Positions 44,221-54,112 of a DNA stretch of 64,000 bases are shown here, one piece after another. The notes under the pieces were generated by a model. That model saw nothing but the letters and a program-made list of their open reading frames with translations. It ran no database searches and was not told where the DNA came from. This DNA comes from Woeseia oceani (GTDB lineage Bacteria; Pseudomonadota; Gammaproteobacteria; Steroidobacterales; Woeseiaceae), in NCBI RefSeq assembly GCF_001677435.1, contig NZ_CP016268.1, positions 3,399,001 through 3,463,000 on the forward strand, written 5' to 3'. A program made the position numbers and the translations under genes. Numbering within the stretch: position 1 is the stretch's first letter; each line of letters begins with the position of its first letter.

Positions 44221-45909
44221 TCAGGCCTCGTACGTGGTACGGCCGCCCATGACCGTACGAACTATGGGTATGTTAACTAAACGGCTGGCATCGACCTCGT
44301 GCGGATCTTCAGCAAGCAGGACAAAGTCGGCCAGTCTGCCGGGTTGCAGTGAGCCTTTGCGGTCTTCCTCGAAAGACGCGTAGGCACCGTGCACCGTACA
44401 GATCCGCAACGCCTCGGCCACCGCCACCCGCTGGTTTGCACCCCATACACGGCCGCGCGTATCCGTACGCGTCACCATGCTTTGCAGGGCCATCATCGGT
44501 TCGTAGGGGCCGGGTGTGAAATCCGAGGCCGGTGCTACGGGAATGCCGGCATCCAGGAAGCTGCGGTGCGCAAACATCGATTGCATTTTTTCTTCACCGT
44601 AGTCGAGCCACTTGTTGCCGTGGTAGTAGATGTAAGTGTAGAAAGGTGCTGGCACGACGCCTGTCGCGCGAATTCTTCGCAGCAGTTCATCGTTGATCAA
44701 TGAGCAATGCTCGATGCGATGTCGCGGGTTCTGGCCGGTATGACCGGCAAGCACCCGCTCATACGCTTTCAAAACCATGTCAATCGCGACATCACCGTTC
44801 GCGTGTATGCCAACCCGAAAATCGTGCGCCACCGCATCGTCCACGGCCGCGTCGATCTGCTCCTGGGTCATGGTAAGAATGCCGAAGTTATCCGGTTGAC
44901 CTTTGTAAGGTGTGCTCATGCTCATGGTGCGTTCCGAGGCCGAACCATCCGCCGAGTACTTCACGGCACCGATACGAAGCATGTCGTCGCCGAAGCCGGA
45001 ACGTATGCCCGCGGCCTTCAAACCCTCGAACATGTCGCTGTTGCCGCCCGGCATGAAAGCCACGCGGCAGTTCAGTTCACCGGCGGCGAGCGCGTCCTGG
45101 TAGGCGCGCATGTTGTCGGCGTTGCCGTAAGCGTCAGTGGTTGAGGTGAGTCTCGATGCTGCCATATTCGCGGTCGCCACTTTCGCCGATGCCTGGCGAA
45201 CTTCGCGATCCATTTTCGGCCAGGTGCCGACTTTGCGGAACACGTCGAGCGCATGCTCCGCGATCTTGCCGCTGAGCTCACCGTTCTCACGGAAGTATTT
45301 GCCACCGGTGGGATCCGGCGTATCGACGGTGACGCCTGCAATCTCGAACGCTTTCGAATTGACGACTGCGGTGTGACCGCCACGATGGCCGACGAATACC
45401 GGGTGGTCGCTCACGACCTCGTCGATATCCCGGCGCTCAAGTGCCCGCTCTTCTTCAAACTTCGTATCGTCGTACATCACACCACGCACCCAGTGACCGG
45501 GCGGGGTTTTCGCCGCTTGCCGGGCCAGCGCGTCTTTAACATCGGCAATGCGTGGCAGGTTGACGTTGACGCCCAATGCTTCTTCACCGAACAGAGGGTG
45601 ACTGTGCGCATCGATGAAGCCGGGCGTAATGGTCAGGCCGCGCGCATCGATGCGTTTGGTGGCAGGCGATGCATACGCCAGTATGTCGTCGTTGCTGCCA
45701 ACCGCCAGCAAGCGATCACCCCGAACCGCAAGCGCCTCGGCCCGCGGCTGTGACGAATTCATGGTGTAGATTCTGCCACCGGTCACGATCAGGTCGGCCT
45801 TGCCCGCCGCCGCGTCTGCCCTTGCCGCCGTGGCAAGACCGGCAAGCCCGAGGCCGAAAGGCAATGCACTGCCGGTACCGAGAAATCGTCGTCGTGTGAA
45901 TTTCATCAT
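44221..45909 (-). CDS. YtcJ-like amidohydrolase, Tat-exported
   Basis: 562-residue amidohydrolase related to the next gene. It begins with a twin-arginine signal (FTRRRFLGTGS, hydrophobic run to about residue 32). Motifs are TPGFIDAHSHPLFGEE, GIHANGDVAIDMVL, RIEHCSLI and PASDFTPGPYEPM. Export through Tat implies folding and metal loading in the cytoplasm, whereas its partner uses the lipoprotein route. A GGGGAC sequence precedes two consecutive ATG codons. A 210-base gap upstream to the protease gene shows no gene. Confidence 0.88.
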   Translation of the reverse strand: MMKFTRRRFLGTGSALPFGLGLAGLATAARADAAAGKADLIVTGGRIYTMNSSQPRAEALAVRGDRLLAVGSNDDILAYASPATKRIDARGLTITPGFIDAHSHPLFGEEALGVNVNLPRIADVKDALARQAAKTPPGHWVRGVMYDDTKFEEERALERRDIDEVVSDHPVFVGHRGGHTAVVNSKAFEIAGVTVDTPDPTGGKYFRENGELSGKIAEHALDVFRKVGTWPKMDREVRQASAKVATANMAASRLTSTTDAYGNADNMRAYQDALAAGELNCRVAFMPGGNSDMFEGLKAAGIRSGFGDDMLRIGAVKYSADGSASERTMSMSTPYKGQPDNFGILTMTQEQIDAAVDDAVAHDFRVGIHANGDVAIDMVLKAYERVLAGHTGQNPRHRIEHCSLINDELLRRIRATGVVPAPFYTYIYYHGNKWLDYGEEKMQSMFAHRSFLDAGIPVAPASDFTPGPYEPMMALQSMVTRTDTRGRVWGANQRVAVAEALRICTVHGAYASFEEDRKGSLQPGRLADFVLLAEDPHEVDASRLVNIPIVRTVMGGRTTYEA

Positions 45910-46119
45910 GAGGTCCCCTTCGGGTTCGGTGCAACGCCATGCGCTCGGGGCACAGGCAATTACCGCCGCGGCGTATCGGGCTCCCGCGAGCCAGCGCTCA
46001 GAGCCCGTTCGATACTAGACGCGCCGCCACACCCTCACAAGGCAGGCCACCCTGGCGGTTCATATCGTGACCTGGAGCCGTCGCAGTGACCACGGCGTTG
46101 GTCGCACCAGCAGCGGAGC

Positions 46120-48546
46120 TCAGGAACCGATAGGCGATCCCGGCGGCACTGGAACCGACGGCAATTTGCGAATGCTTTGCGGGTCATCCTGCGCTTGCGC
46201 AATTCGTGACAAGGCGATTCGATAATGGCCGCGCCAAATCGCATTGCGCTCGCCACCGACCCGCGCCGTCAACCAGTCGTGCAAACCCGCTACCGTATCC
46301 AGCACCAGCGCACGCACGGCCGGTGACACATCCTCGTCGACCTGCAGACGCAGGAGTGAATCCAGCACCAGCAGGTTCGTGTTGCGTTGAATTTCTGCCT
46401 GCTGGCCGCTCTGGCGTTCCGCCAGCCAGGTACTTGCCAGCAAGGATCGCAGGACTTCATCGAATCCTGGCATATCCGCGTCCAGCGCATTGGCGGCCAC
46501 CAGCCGGGCGGCGCGATGCGGTTCGAGCAAGGCCTGCAACGTCAGTGCCGCGGCGCTGCGCGCAGGACTGAAAGGATCAAATGTCGGGCCGGTCTCGCGC
46601 GGGAACGATTCCCGACCGAGCGTGTACCCGGGTGGCCGCGGTGACAGCGTCGCCAGCAACTCCGGCGACAGTGCCAGCACATCGGGGTTCAAGGTTGCGA
46701 GCATGGCATCCAGCGCCGCGCGCTGGCGACCGGCGGCGACAGGCCGGGTTGCTTGTTGGCCATCGCCGCGTAACGCGTAACTGAAGTAATCGCCGCCCAG
46801 TAACTTGGCGACAGCCTGCAATTGAAACCGGTGCAGCAGGTATACCGGCACCAATACTTCCTCGAGCGTCGCCAGGGGCCGTCCTTCGCGAATATTATTG
46901 ATCGAGAACTTCGCGAGCGCCTGTTCGCGAACCGCCATCAGGTGCTGCAACTCTTTGATGGCATCCGCGCCGTTGTCCCAGAGGTTGCCATCGGGATGCG
47001 CCGTACCCACTGCGCGCGAGTCTTCGTCCGATACGTATTTCAACGTGGCCAAGGTTTCCGCGAGGATCTCCTGCCGGGCGGCCACTGCATCAACGTCGTC
47101 CGCGAAATCCTGATAACCGTAAAGCACGACGCGCTTGTCCCAGGCCGCAACACCCACTCCGTAGGCATCGCTGAGGTCGATATCGCCGTCGGCGCTGAGA
47201 CCGATGACCGGGAACGGATAGTCCATGACCGACGTGCCGCCCTGAGTGCTGGCCGCGAAGTTGTGCTCGATACCAAGCGTATGGCCGATCTCGTGCGCCG
47301 ATAATTGCCGGATACGCGCCAGGGCCATCGCCATCATTGCGTCCGGCCGCTCGGCATCGCCGTACGGTGACAGCAAACCTTCGGCAATCAGGTAGTCCTG
47401 CCGAACCCGCAGCGACCCCAAGGTGACATGACCCTTCATGATTTCACCGGTACGCGGGTCCAGAACGGATGAACCGTACGACCAGCCGCGCGTCGAGCGA
47501 TGTACCCATTGTATGACGTTGTAGCGAACGTCCATCGGGTCCGCGCCTTCCGGCATCAGCTCCACGCGGAACGCGTCTTTGTAACCGGCGGCTTCGAAGG
47601 CCGCGTTCCACCAGTTGCCACCTTCGATCAGGGCACTGCGTATCGGTTCGGGGGCACCACGATCAACGTAGTAAATGATCGGTTCCACCGCCTCGCTGAC
47701 TGTCGCCGAAGGATCCTTTTTTTCCAGGCGGTGGCGACGCGCGTAACGCACCAGCAACTCGTCACCGACCGGCGAGGCGTAATCGGCAAACCCGTCTGCC
47801 CCGTAACTGAGTCCGATCAGGCCGGCACGCGGATCGTACGGCAAGGGTTCGTAGTTGTCGTCCGGCAAGCGGATGAAGGAGTGATGCAGATGCACGGTAA
47901 TGCTCGTCGGATCCGGAACGACAGTACGCAGAATGTTGCCGCCGGGTTCGCCCTTGTAGGTCACCACCGCTTCAACTTCGCTGTTATCCGGAAACGCCTT
48001 GGTGCGCGGTGCGTAGATTGCTGAGCGGGCCGCATCCACCGCATACGTGCCTTCACCCGTGTTTTTCAGGCGCCGCGCCAACTGATGCGCATCACGCAAG
48101 AAGAAGTCGGTTGCATCGATAACAAGCGCGCCACTGGTGTGGCCTGCGATACTGAACCCCCACAGCACGGAGCGCGCGAATGACGCCGCAATTGCGTCAC
48201 GCTCTTCCTCGCTGTCGCTTTGCGCGCGGTAGTCCAGGTTGTCGGCAACCAGCAAGACCTTGTCGCCGTGTCGCTGAAACTCGACCACGTAGGCGTCGCC
48301 CAGCTGACCGCGATCAAGCCCGAGATCGTTGGACCCTACACCGCGGGCCATCGATGACTGGTAAAGAAACGGCGCGTCGAGCGCGTCGAGCCGCAGGTAA
48401 ACTTTGCCGCCGTCAAGATCGTGGTAGAGATCGATGAAACCGGGCAGGTGCTGAAAGCCAGCCAGTTTTGAATTGAAATCGCCATCAGTGGCCGGTTGCC
48501 CGCAACCCGCCATTACCAGCAGTGCCAATATCAAGATTTTGCGCAT
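46120..48546 (-). CDS. Zinc-dependent metalloprotease lipoprotein (DUF5117/DUF4953 type)
   Basis: 808-residue lipoprotein (lipobox VMAGC) with the extended zinc motif HEIGHTLGIEHN at about residue 417, characteristic of metzincin-like proteases in the DUF5117-DUF4953 family. The N-terminal domain contains repeated beta-rich segments and the C-terminal 300 residues form a helical region. Likely a surface or periplasmic peptidase. Encoded leftward between the aminotransferase and the amidohydrolases, 30 bases after the former. Confidence 0.88.
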   Translation of the reverse strand: MRKILILALLVMAGCGQPATDGDFNSKLAGFQHLPGFIDLYHDLDGGKVYLRLDALDAPFLYQSSMARGVGSNDLGLDRGQLGDAYVVEFQRHGDKVLLVADNLDYRAQSDSEEERDAIAASFARSVLWGFSIAGHTSGALVIDATDFFLRDAHQLARRLKNTGEGTYAVDAARSAIYAPRTKAFPDNSEVEAVVTYKGEPGGNILRTVVPDPTSITVHLHHSFIRLPDDNYEPLPYDPRAGLIGLSYGADGFADYASPVGDELLVRYARRHRLEKKDPSATVSEAVEPIIYYVDRGAPEPIRSALIEGGNWWNAAFEAAGYKDAFRVELMPEGADPMDVRYNVIQWVHRSTRGWSYGSSVLDPRTGEIMKGHVTLGSLRVRQDYLIAEGLLSPYGDAERPDAMMAMALARIRQLSAHEIGHTLGIEHNFAASTQGGTSVMDYPFPVIGLSADGDIDLSDAYGVGVAAWDKRVVLYGYQDFADDVDAVAARQEILAETLATLKYVSDEDSRAVGTAHPDGNLWDNGADAIKELQHLMAVREQALAKFSINNIREGRPLATLEEVLVPVYLLHRFQLQAVAKLLGGDYFSYALRGDGQQATRPVAAGRQRAALDAMLATLNPDVLALSPELLATLSPRPPGYTLGRESFPRETGPTFDPFSPARSAAALTLQALLEPHRAARLVAANALDADMPGFDEVLRSLLASTWLAERQSGQQAEIQRNTNLLVLDSLLRLQVDEDVSPAVRALVLDTVAGLHDWLTARVGGERNAIWRGHYRIALSRIAQAQDDPQSIRKLPSVPVPPGSPIGS

Positions 48547-48576
48547 GATTCCCCCGCGAATTTCCCGGATTATCGT

Positions 48577-49890
48577 TCAGTCAGGCGCAGGAATTTTTTC
48601 CAGCACACTGGCGAAATGTTGCAGAAACAGGTCGGCGTGTTCCCGACTGAAGACCATCGGCGGCCGCAGCTTCAGAATATTGCTGTGCGGACCGATCGTG
48701 TTGGTCAGCACACCGACGTCTTTCAAACCCTTTACTACGGCTCGCGCGGCCGACGTTGCCGGTGCGCGCGTCTCCCTGTTACTGACGAGATCAACGGCCA
48801 GGAACAGACCGTGACCGCGCACGTCACCGAGCAAGGCGTGTTGGCTGGCGAGCGTCGCAAGCCCGTATTTCAGGTACTCACCGACGGCCAGTGCATTGGC
48901 CTGCAACTGATCACGCTGCAGCACCTCCAGTACGGCGAGCCCGGCCGCCGCGGAAACGGGGTTGCCACCGAAGGTATTGAAGTAGCCGGTCTTGCTGGCA
49001 AAACGCTCGAGCAAGTCACGGCGTGCGACGGTGGCGGCGAGCGGATGACCATTACCCATCGGCTTGCCCATGGTCACGATATCGGGCACGACATTGTCAG
49101 CTTCGAAGCCCCAGAAGTGCCGTCCCGTCCGGCCAAAACCAGGTTGCACTTCATCCGCGATGAACAAACCACCGGCAGCCCGAATCTTTTGCGCGGCAAG
49201 GCGCAAAAAACCAGCCGGCAGGTCAATCACGCCACTGGATGAGGAAATAGTGTCGACAATAAAAGCCGCCGGCCGGATACCGCGCAGCGCCAACTCCGCA
49301 AGTGCATCGTCCACACAGGCTGCGTATTGCTCGCCCGCGTTCGCGTCACGGTACTTGCCGCGGTAGGTGTCGGGGAACGGCACCGTCACCACGGCATCGG
49401 GACGGCGTTCGGGCGGCGTGTCTTCGGTCGAGATATCCGCAATCACCTGCGAATTTCCGTGGTAGGAAAACTCCGTGACGACAAGGCCGCTGCCGCCCGT
49501 CACCAGGCGCGCAATTCGCACGGCAAGTTCGTTCGCTTCGGTTCCGGTGCAGCTGAACATCGCGGTATCAAGCTCGGCGGGCAACGTCGCCAGCAAACGT
49601 TCGGCGTAATCCAGGACGTTTTCGTGCAGATATCGGGTATGGGTATTGAGTACGCCGACCTGCGCGCGGATCGCCTCGACCACCTCTGGCCGGCAATGAC
49701 CGACGTGCGGCACATTGTTGTACATGTCGAGGTAACGGCGGCCGTCTGCCGCGTACAACCACACGCCCTCGCCACGCACGATGTGCAGTGGTTCGTCGTA
49801 GAACAGGCGATAAGCCGGGCCCAGCAGGCGTTGTCGGCGTTGCAGCAATTCACTGCTGGCGGCCGCGTCTGCCGGTTTTACGGGCGTCAT
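48577..49890 (-). CDS. Class III aminotransferase, ethanolamine-phosphate lyase-like
   Basis: 437-residue PLP enzyme. The cofactor Asp is in FIADEVQPGFGRTG and the Schiff-base Lys in TMGKPMGNGHP. The N-terminal part (MYNNVPHVGHCRPEVV, LNTHTRYLHENVLDYAERL, CTGTEANELAVRIAR) closely resembles human ETNPPL/AGXT2L1, a phospho-lyase acting on phosphoethanolamine, more than ordinary omega-aminotransferases. It lies 19 bases after the phosphatidylserine synthase gene, which supports a role in ethanolamine phosphate metabolism. An amino-acid or diamine aminotransferase is the alternative. Confidence 0.85.
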   Translation of the reverse strand: MTPVKPADAAASSELLQRRQRLLGPAYRLFYDEPLHIVRGEGVWLYAADGRRYLDMYNNVPHVGHCRPEVVEAIRAQVGVLNTHTRYLHENVLDYAERLLATLPAELDTAMFSCTGTEANELAVRIARLVTGGSGLVVTEFSYHGNSQVIADISTEDTPPERRPDAVVTVPFPDTYRGKYRDANAGEQYAACVDDALAELALRGIRPAAFIVDTISSSSGVIDLPAGFLRLAAQKIRAAGGLFIADEVQPGFGRTGRHFWGFEADNVVPDIVTMGKPMGNGHPLAATVARRDLLERFASKTGYFNTFGGNPVSAAAGLAVLEVLQRDQLQANALAVGEYLKYGLATLASQHALLGDVRGHGLFLAVDLVSNRETRAPATSAARAVVKGLKDVGVLTNTIGPHSNILKLRPPMVFSREHADLFLQHFASVLEKIPAPD

Positions 49891-49909
49891 AACAAAACCG
49901 GCCGCTGCC

Positions 49910-50662
49910 TCAACCGCTGTGCGGCTCGGCGTCCGCAGGTCGCTGACTCAGGCGTCCGGCAATAATGCCGCTGATCAAAATGAACAGCGCCATCGCAAAC
50001 AGAAACTCAGGGTAACTGCGGGTAATACCGCAATAGTAAGTCGCGGCGAAATTGAAACCCTGAAAGGTATTGATCAGGACGTTGTCCCGGCGCCGGATCT
50101 TCGGAAAGCGGATATTCGATATCATCGCCAGCGCGAGAACGAACATCAGCACCGGCAAGTAGGCATGCAAAGGCAAAACGGCCGCAAAGTCTTCGTGTTT
50201 CGCCAGCAATATGACGATGGTCGAGATGAGGCCGCCGCCCGCCGCCGTGATGGGGATACCCGAAAACCAGCCGTCGCTGGGCTTGCCCGTGGAAAGATTG
50301 AATCGGGCGAGCCGCATGGCACCCGCCAGTACGAACACACCCACCGACAACAGCAATACCCAATAGGCGTTGCTTTCAAACTCGACGCCACCGATTCTCG
50401 TACCTGCCTGATAGACCAGCATGCCCGGAGCCACGCCGAAGGACACGAGGTCCGCCATCGAATCGAATTCGGCGCCGAAGGTGGAGGTTGCTTTCAGTAA
50501 ACGTGCAGCCAGGCCGTCCAGCACGTCGAGCAAACCGCACCAGACGATCATCCAGCCCGCGAGTTCGAGGTGGCCGAGTTGACTGGTAACGATTGAACCG
50601 AGTCCCAGCAGCAGGCTGGCTGCTGTGAAACTGTTGGGAATAGTGTAACGAAGAACACTCAC
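49910..50662 (-). CDS. pssA: CDP-diacylglycerol-serine O-phosphatidyltransferase (CDP-alcohol phosphatidyltransferase)
   Basis: 250-residue integral membrane enzyme with about seven hydrophobic segments. The CDP-alcohol phosphotransferase signature DG-x2-AR-x8-G-x3-D-x3-D is complete (DGLAARLLKATSTFGAEFDS then MAD). Sequence around it (MLVYQAG, GAMRLARFN, FSGIPIT) matches type II PssA, which makes phosphatidylserine on the way to phosphatidylethanolamine. GTG start at 50662, where MSVLRYTIPNSFTAASL matches the family. Shares a transcript with the aminotransferase downstream. Confidence 0.9.
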   Translation of the reverse strand: MSVLRYTIPNSFTAASLLLGLGSIVTSQLGHLELAGWMIVWCGLLDVLDGLAARLLKATSTFGAEFDSMADLVSFGVAPGMLVYQAGTRIGGVEFESNAYWVLLLSVGVFVLAGAMRLARFNLSTGKPSDGWFSGIPITAAGGGLISTIVILLAKHEDFAAVLPLHAYLPVLMFVLALAMISNIRFPKIRRRDNVLINTFQGFNFAATYYCGITRSYPEFLFAMALFILISGIIAGRLSQRPADAEPHSG

Positions 50663-50811
50663 GTTGACGGTTGCCCCGCGGCATTACCTTTAACCGGCAA
50701 ACATTCTGCATGGCGTTGCCGCCGATGACCAGCTTGCATTCCCGCCAATGACCTGCCTGAGCACTGCCTGATCGACAGCGGAGCATTGCGGCCCGGACGT
50801 TCCGCGCGCAA

Positions 50812-51645
50812 CTAGCGACGCTGGCGACCACCCATGATGCCCACCGCGCCGCGTGGCAACGCTACCTGCATCGGTATGCCGTCACGCACGATATCCACCA
50901 GCACGGTCTGGCCCGGCTGCCCTTGCACGATTGCATTGTTCAGATCCGACATGCTGTAGGTGCGGTTGCCGGCGTAACTGACTATCTGGTCGCCGGGCCG
51001 CAAGCCGGCTGCCTGGGCGGGCGAACCGTCCAGTACATTGGACACAGTCACACTGGTCGAGCGACCGGTGGCTTCCAGGTAACGTTCGTAATCCGCTGCG
51101 CCCAGTTCCTGGCGAAACGCTTGGGCGCTCGCATCGCGGGCCTCACGCAAACCGCTGAAGTCGCCATTGCGTTGCGCCTCATAGCGAGCCTCCAGCATCT
51201 CCAGCTCCAATTGCGATTCGCGTTGCGCGATCCACTCGGCCCGGTCGGGCGCAAACCCGGCTGCCAGCAGCTGCTCGCTGCGCGGCTCGCGGGAATTGCG
51301 GCGGAACGATCGACGGGGGCCAGCTTCTTCCGCCGCAACACTGGCTGCGGCAGTTGCCGGATCCGCACCGCGACCCGGGGCGGGCCGCAATCGATCGATT
51401 TCTGCGGTTAAGTAAACCAGTTCTTCCTGCAGCAACTGGCGAGCCTGACGTTCTTCGCCCAAGGCCCGCTCCAGTGCCAGCAAACGCTGTTCTACCGGCT
51501 GCTGGTCGTCGAAATGAACGGTTGCTTCGCTCGGCAATGCCGCTTGGCCTGCGGGCGCCTCACCGGGCAAAAAACGGGCTGCAGCGAAGCCTGCCAGCAA
51601 CATAATCACGGCAAGAGGCAACGCTCGCAGCACTTTATTTTCCAT
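50812..51645 (-). CDS. Membrane-anchored PDZ domain protein
   Basis: 277-residue protein with an N-terminal membrane anchor (about 8-25), a coiled-coil-like segment (LLALERALGEERQARQLLQEELVYLTAEIDRL at about 54-86), an Arg/Ala-rich linker, a helical region and a C-terminal PDZ domain (GSPAQAAGLRPGDQIVSYAG). No protease catalytic residues, so it is likely an adaptor or a type II secretion GspC-like scaffold in topology only. Function unknown. Lies between FecR and pssA genes with more than 100 bases on either side. Confidence 0.8.
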   Translation of the reverse strand: MENKVLRALPLAVIMLLAGFAAARFLPGEAPAGQAALPSEATVHFDDQQPVEQRLLALERALGEERQARQLLQEELVYLTAEIDRLRPAPGRGADPATAAASVAAEEAGPRRSFRRNSREPRSEQLLAAGFAPDRAEWIAQRESQLELEMLEARYEAQRNGDFSGLREARDASAQAFRQELGAADYERYLEATGRSTSVTVSNVLDGSPAQAAGLRPGDQIVSYAGNRTYSMSDLNNAIVQGQPGQTVLVDIVRDGIPMQVALPRGAVGIMGGRQRR

Positions 51646-51754
51646 AGCTCAGCTCGTTGTCTTGTTTTGAACGTAACCCGCGAACGCGGTTCCATGTTTT
51701 GTCGCGCATGCATTGCCTTCAGCTGGCACCGGCTCATCGCCGCCCCGCGGGACT

Positions 51755-52675
51755 CTACTGGTACGTGTCGCGGTTGTCGCCGGGCATTGGCCGGACCTCT
51801 TGCAGCTGCCCTGGCAACAGGTCTATCCGGTTGCCGTCCGCGTCTGTTCCGATCAGCGGCTGCTTCGGTGCATCCGTCCGGTCCATGCCCTTGTCGGCCA
51901 AATCATTGTTGTCTATCGGCGTCGTGTTGACGTCCGGCTGCCGTCGGCTACCCAGTTTGCTGTCGAAGCCAACCGGCGATGGCCGCGTTGGCCCGCGCAA
52001 CGGACGATCAAACTCGTCAATAAACACGGCTGGCGGCGTGGCCAGCCGTTGCGGCTGGCGCGTATCCAGCGGCACAAACGCATGTTCGCCGGCGCGCAAT
52101 TCGATGCTGCCCGTTTCATTGCGAAATACAATGTGACCTTCGATGACTCCAAGGTACAAGCCATTCTCCGCTAACGCGGTGCCACTGCCTGCGGGACGGC
52201 AATCCGCGTTGCAGAAGACCAGCATGTAGTCGGTACCGCGTATTCCGAGCACGCCAACCGGCGTCCGGACTTCGTAGGCCTTCTCGTCATCCTTGCCGAT
52301 CGCCCCAGTAATCGTGCGCAAACCGCCTTTCAGCAAGCGGGTCACGCTGCGGTTGGCGCTGCGACTCGTTGCCGGTGCCGCGCTGCTGCCCGCCGCCTGA
52401 TAAACGTACTCTTCGATGCGTATCGCACTCTCCGGGCGAATCGCGAGCCGCGCACCGTCCTGCATCAACAACTGGGCGCGTGCGGCCGCACCCGTGCGGA
52501 CCGTATCAGCAACGAACACGTCATCGCCTTTGGCCAGACTGGCGGGAGGTTGCCGATCGGCGGTCACCTCGCCGGTGCTGAACATGACCTGTCCTGCGAC
52601 AGCAGCCAGTACGCTGACCGGCATGGCCAGCAGACCTGCGCCCAGCAGTAGCCAGCGTTGCAGTCGACAAATCAT
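51755..52675 (-). CDS. FecR domain protein
   Basis: 306-residue exported protein: signal peptide (to about AVAG), then a FecR domain (GQVMFSTGEVTA, GDDVFVADTVRTGAAARAQLLMQDGARLAIRPES, VRTPVGVLGIRGTDYML) and a low-complexity tail. Unlike sigma-regulating FecR proteins, it has no cytoplasmic anti-sigma helix. The ATG at 52675 overlaps the stop of the TPR-barrel gene in ATGA fashion; an ATG four codons earlier (52687) is the alternative. FecR proteins of this kind accompany CHASE2 cyclases. Confidence 0.85.
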   Translation of the reverse strand: MICRLQRWLLLGAGLLAMPVSVLAAVAGQVMFSTGEVTADRQPPASLAKGDDVFVADTVRTGAAARAQLLMQDGARLAIRPESAIRIEEYVYQAAGSSAAPATSRSANRSVTRLLKGGLRTITGAIGKDDEKAYEVRTPVGVLGIRGTDYMLVFCNADCRPAGSGTALAENGLYLGVIEGHIVFRNETGSIELRAGEHAFVPLDTRQPQRLATPPAVFIDEFDRPLRGPTRPSPVGFDSKLGSRRQPDVNTTPIDNNDLADKGMDRTDAPKQPLIGTDADGNRIDLLPGQLQEVRPMPGDNRDTYQ

Positions 52676-54039
52676 TGGTGCGTCCATTTCAAACCCACGC
52701 CGAACTCGGAGCGGTCATAACGGTAGAGCAATACGTCGGAGCGGTTGTCGATGAAACGCACGCGTGGCGACACCGACAAGCCGTTCAACCAGACATCGCG
52801 AAACTCCAGCTCCAGGTTTGCAGTCAGCTGCTGGTCTTCCCTCGCTGCGCCAAAAAACAGGCCATCGTAATCACGACTCAGGGAGCGGATGGATGCCGCG
52901 AAACGCGCGGCAGGGCCTATGGGCAGCGCAACACTCGCCCGCGCGCCGGACTGCCGGTTGCCGTACGGAGAGCCGGCTTCGCGTTCCTCGTCAGCGCCGC
53001 GCAGCAAGGCAAGACTCAGGCGTGCGCCATTCGCGAAACGTCGCGCCACGGTCAACGCATAGAGGATCTGGTCGACATCGAGAATGTCGATGGCGTCATC
53101 GTAACGTTGCGCGCCGCCATGCACGCTGACACTGAGGTCCCAGTCGTCTGTCAGTTGCCGCCCAAGCATCGCCTCGATGCCCGTGAACGATTCATTGGAA
53201 TCGCCGTCACGCGAACCGTAGTAAGCACCGACCGAAGCCCGGCCAAACAACTGACCGTGCCGCCACTGAAAACCGGCGTCACCCATGGTCACGGTGGCAT
53301 CAACAAAATCCGCATCCGGGTTTTGCCGGTGCCCGGCGTGACCGGAAACGTGCCACGAGAAACGTTCACTGACGGGTCGCAGCCAATCGAATCCTGCACC
53401 GATACCGGCAAACACGGAGCCCTGTTTGACGTTATTGCGACTGAGCTCGTAACCGAGAAACCGTTCCCTGGCCGTGGAGCCGTTGGCATTGCTGTCGTGC
53501 CCGGCAGTGAGCTCAGCGTAGACCTTGAGTCGGCTCTCCGGTGCGGCAGGTGCCGCGTCGATCGCCAGCAGGTAGCGGACAATAGTGTCCCGCAGCGCAA
53601 TGGGCGGGTTTTCGTCCAGAGTCTGCGCGAACAGGGGCCGCGCCCGCTCGGGATAGCCGGACTCAAAGTAAGCGCGCGCCAGCTCAAGGCGCGCCCCGGA
53701 AAAACCGGGCTCCACCGACAGCGCCCGCTGCAGACTGAATACGGCGATGCCATGACGGCCGGTATCCAGCGCCGCAACGCCGAGCAGGTAGTCAAACAGT
53801 GGATTGCCCGCGTGCTTGTGTTCTACGTTGACCAGCCGTTCATAGGCCGGTTGCGCACGATCCACCGCCAGCAGGTCTTCGGCGTCCGCCAGCAGTGTGC
53901 GCAACTCGGCATCAACGTCGGCTGCCGGCGACTCCAAAGCGGCCCGTTGCGCGTGTGCCGCGACAGGGACCAGCGAAATTGCCAGCAACGCAGTACAAGC
54001 CAGACCGCCGGCAACTGCGCGCGAGGTTTTTACAGGCAT
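52672..54039 (-). CDS. TPR plus beta-barrel outer-membrane protein (SLAM/DUF560-like)
   Basis: 455-residue protein. Signal peptide ends in AHAQ; residues about 45-165 form TPR repeats (LLGVAALDTGRHGIAVFSLQRALSVEPGFSGARLELARAYFESG), and the C-terminal 280 residues have alternating beta-strand patterns ending in an aromatic strand (RSDVLLYRYDRSEFGVGL), as in surface lipoprotein assembly modifiers. Likely outer membrane. ATG 54039 chosen for the clean signal peptide and AGGAAC upstream; an in-frame ATG 13 codons earlier is less likely. Coupled to the FecR gene. Confidence 0.82.
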   Translation of the reverse strand: MPVKTSRAVAGGLACTALLAISLVPVAAHAQRAALESPAADVDAELRTLLADAEDLLAVDRAQPAYERLVNVEHKHAGNPLFDYLLGVAALDTGRHGIAVFSLQRALSVEPGFSGARLELARAYFESGYPERARPLFAQTLDENPPIALRDTIVRYLLAIDAAPAAPESRLKVYAELTAGHDSNANGSTARERFLGYELSRNNVKQGSVFAGIGAGFDWLRPVSERFSWHVSGHAGHRQNPDADFVDATVTMGDAGFQWRHGQLFGRASVGAYYGSRDGDSNESFTGIEAMLGRQLTDDWDLSVSVHGGAQRYDDAIDILDVDQILYALTVARRFANGARLSLALLRGADEEREAGSPYGNRQSGARASVALPIGPAARFAASIRSLSRDYDGLFFGAAREDQQLTANLELEFRDVWLNGLSVSPRVRFIDNRSDVLLYRYDRSEFGVGLKWTHQ

Positions 54040-54112
54040 CAACAGTTCCTGAATGACCAGTGGCCTTGAGTATGGCATTTTATGTCAGCACTGCGAACCG
54101 GCCCAACAGTGA

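Noticed and set aside
52675-54069. 464-codon rightward frame opposite the TPR-barrel gene
   Set aside because: The leftward frame has signal peptide, TPR repeats and barrel pattern; the antisense product is basic and motif-free.
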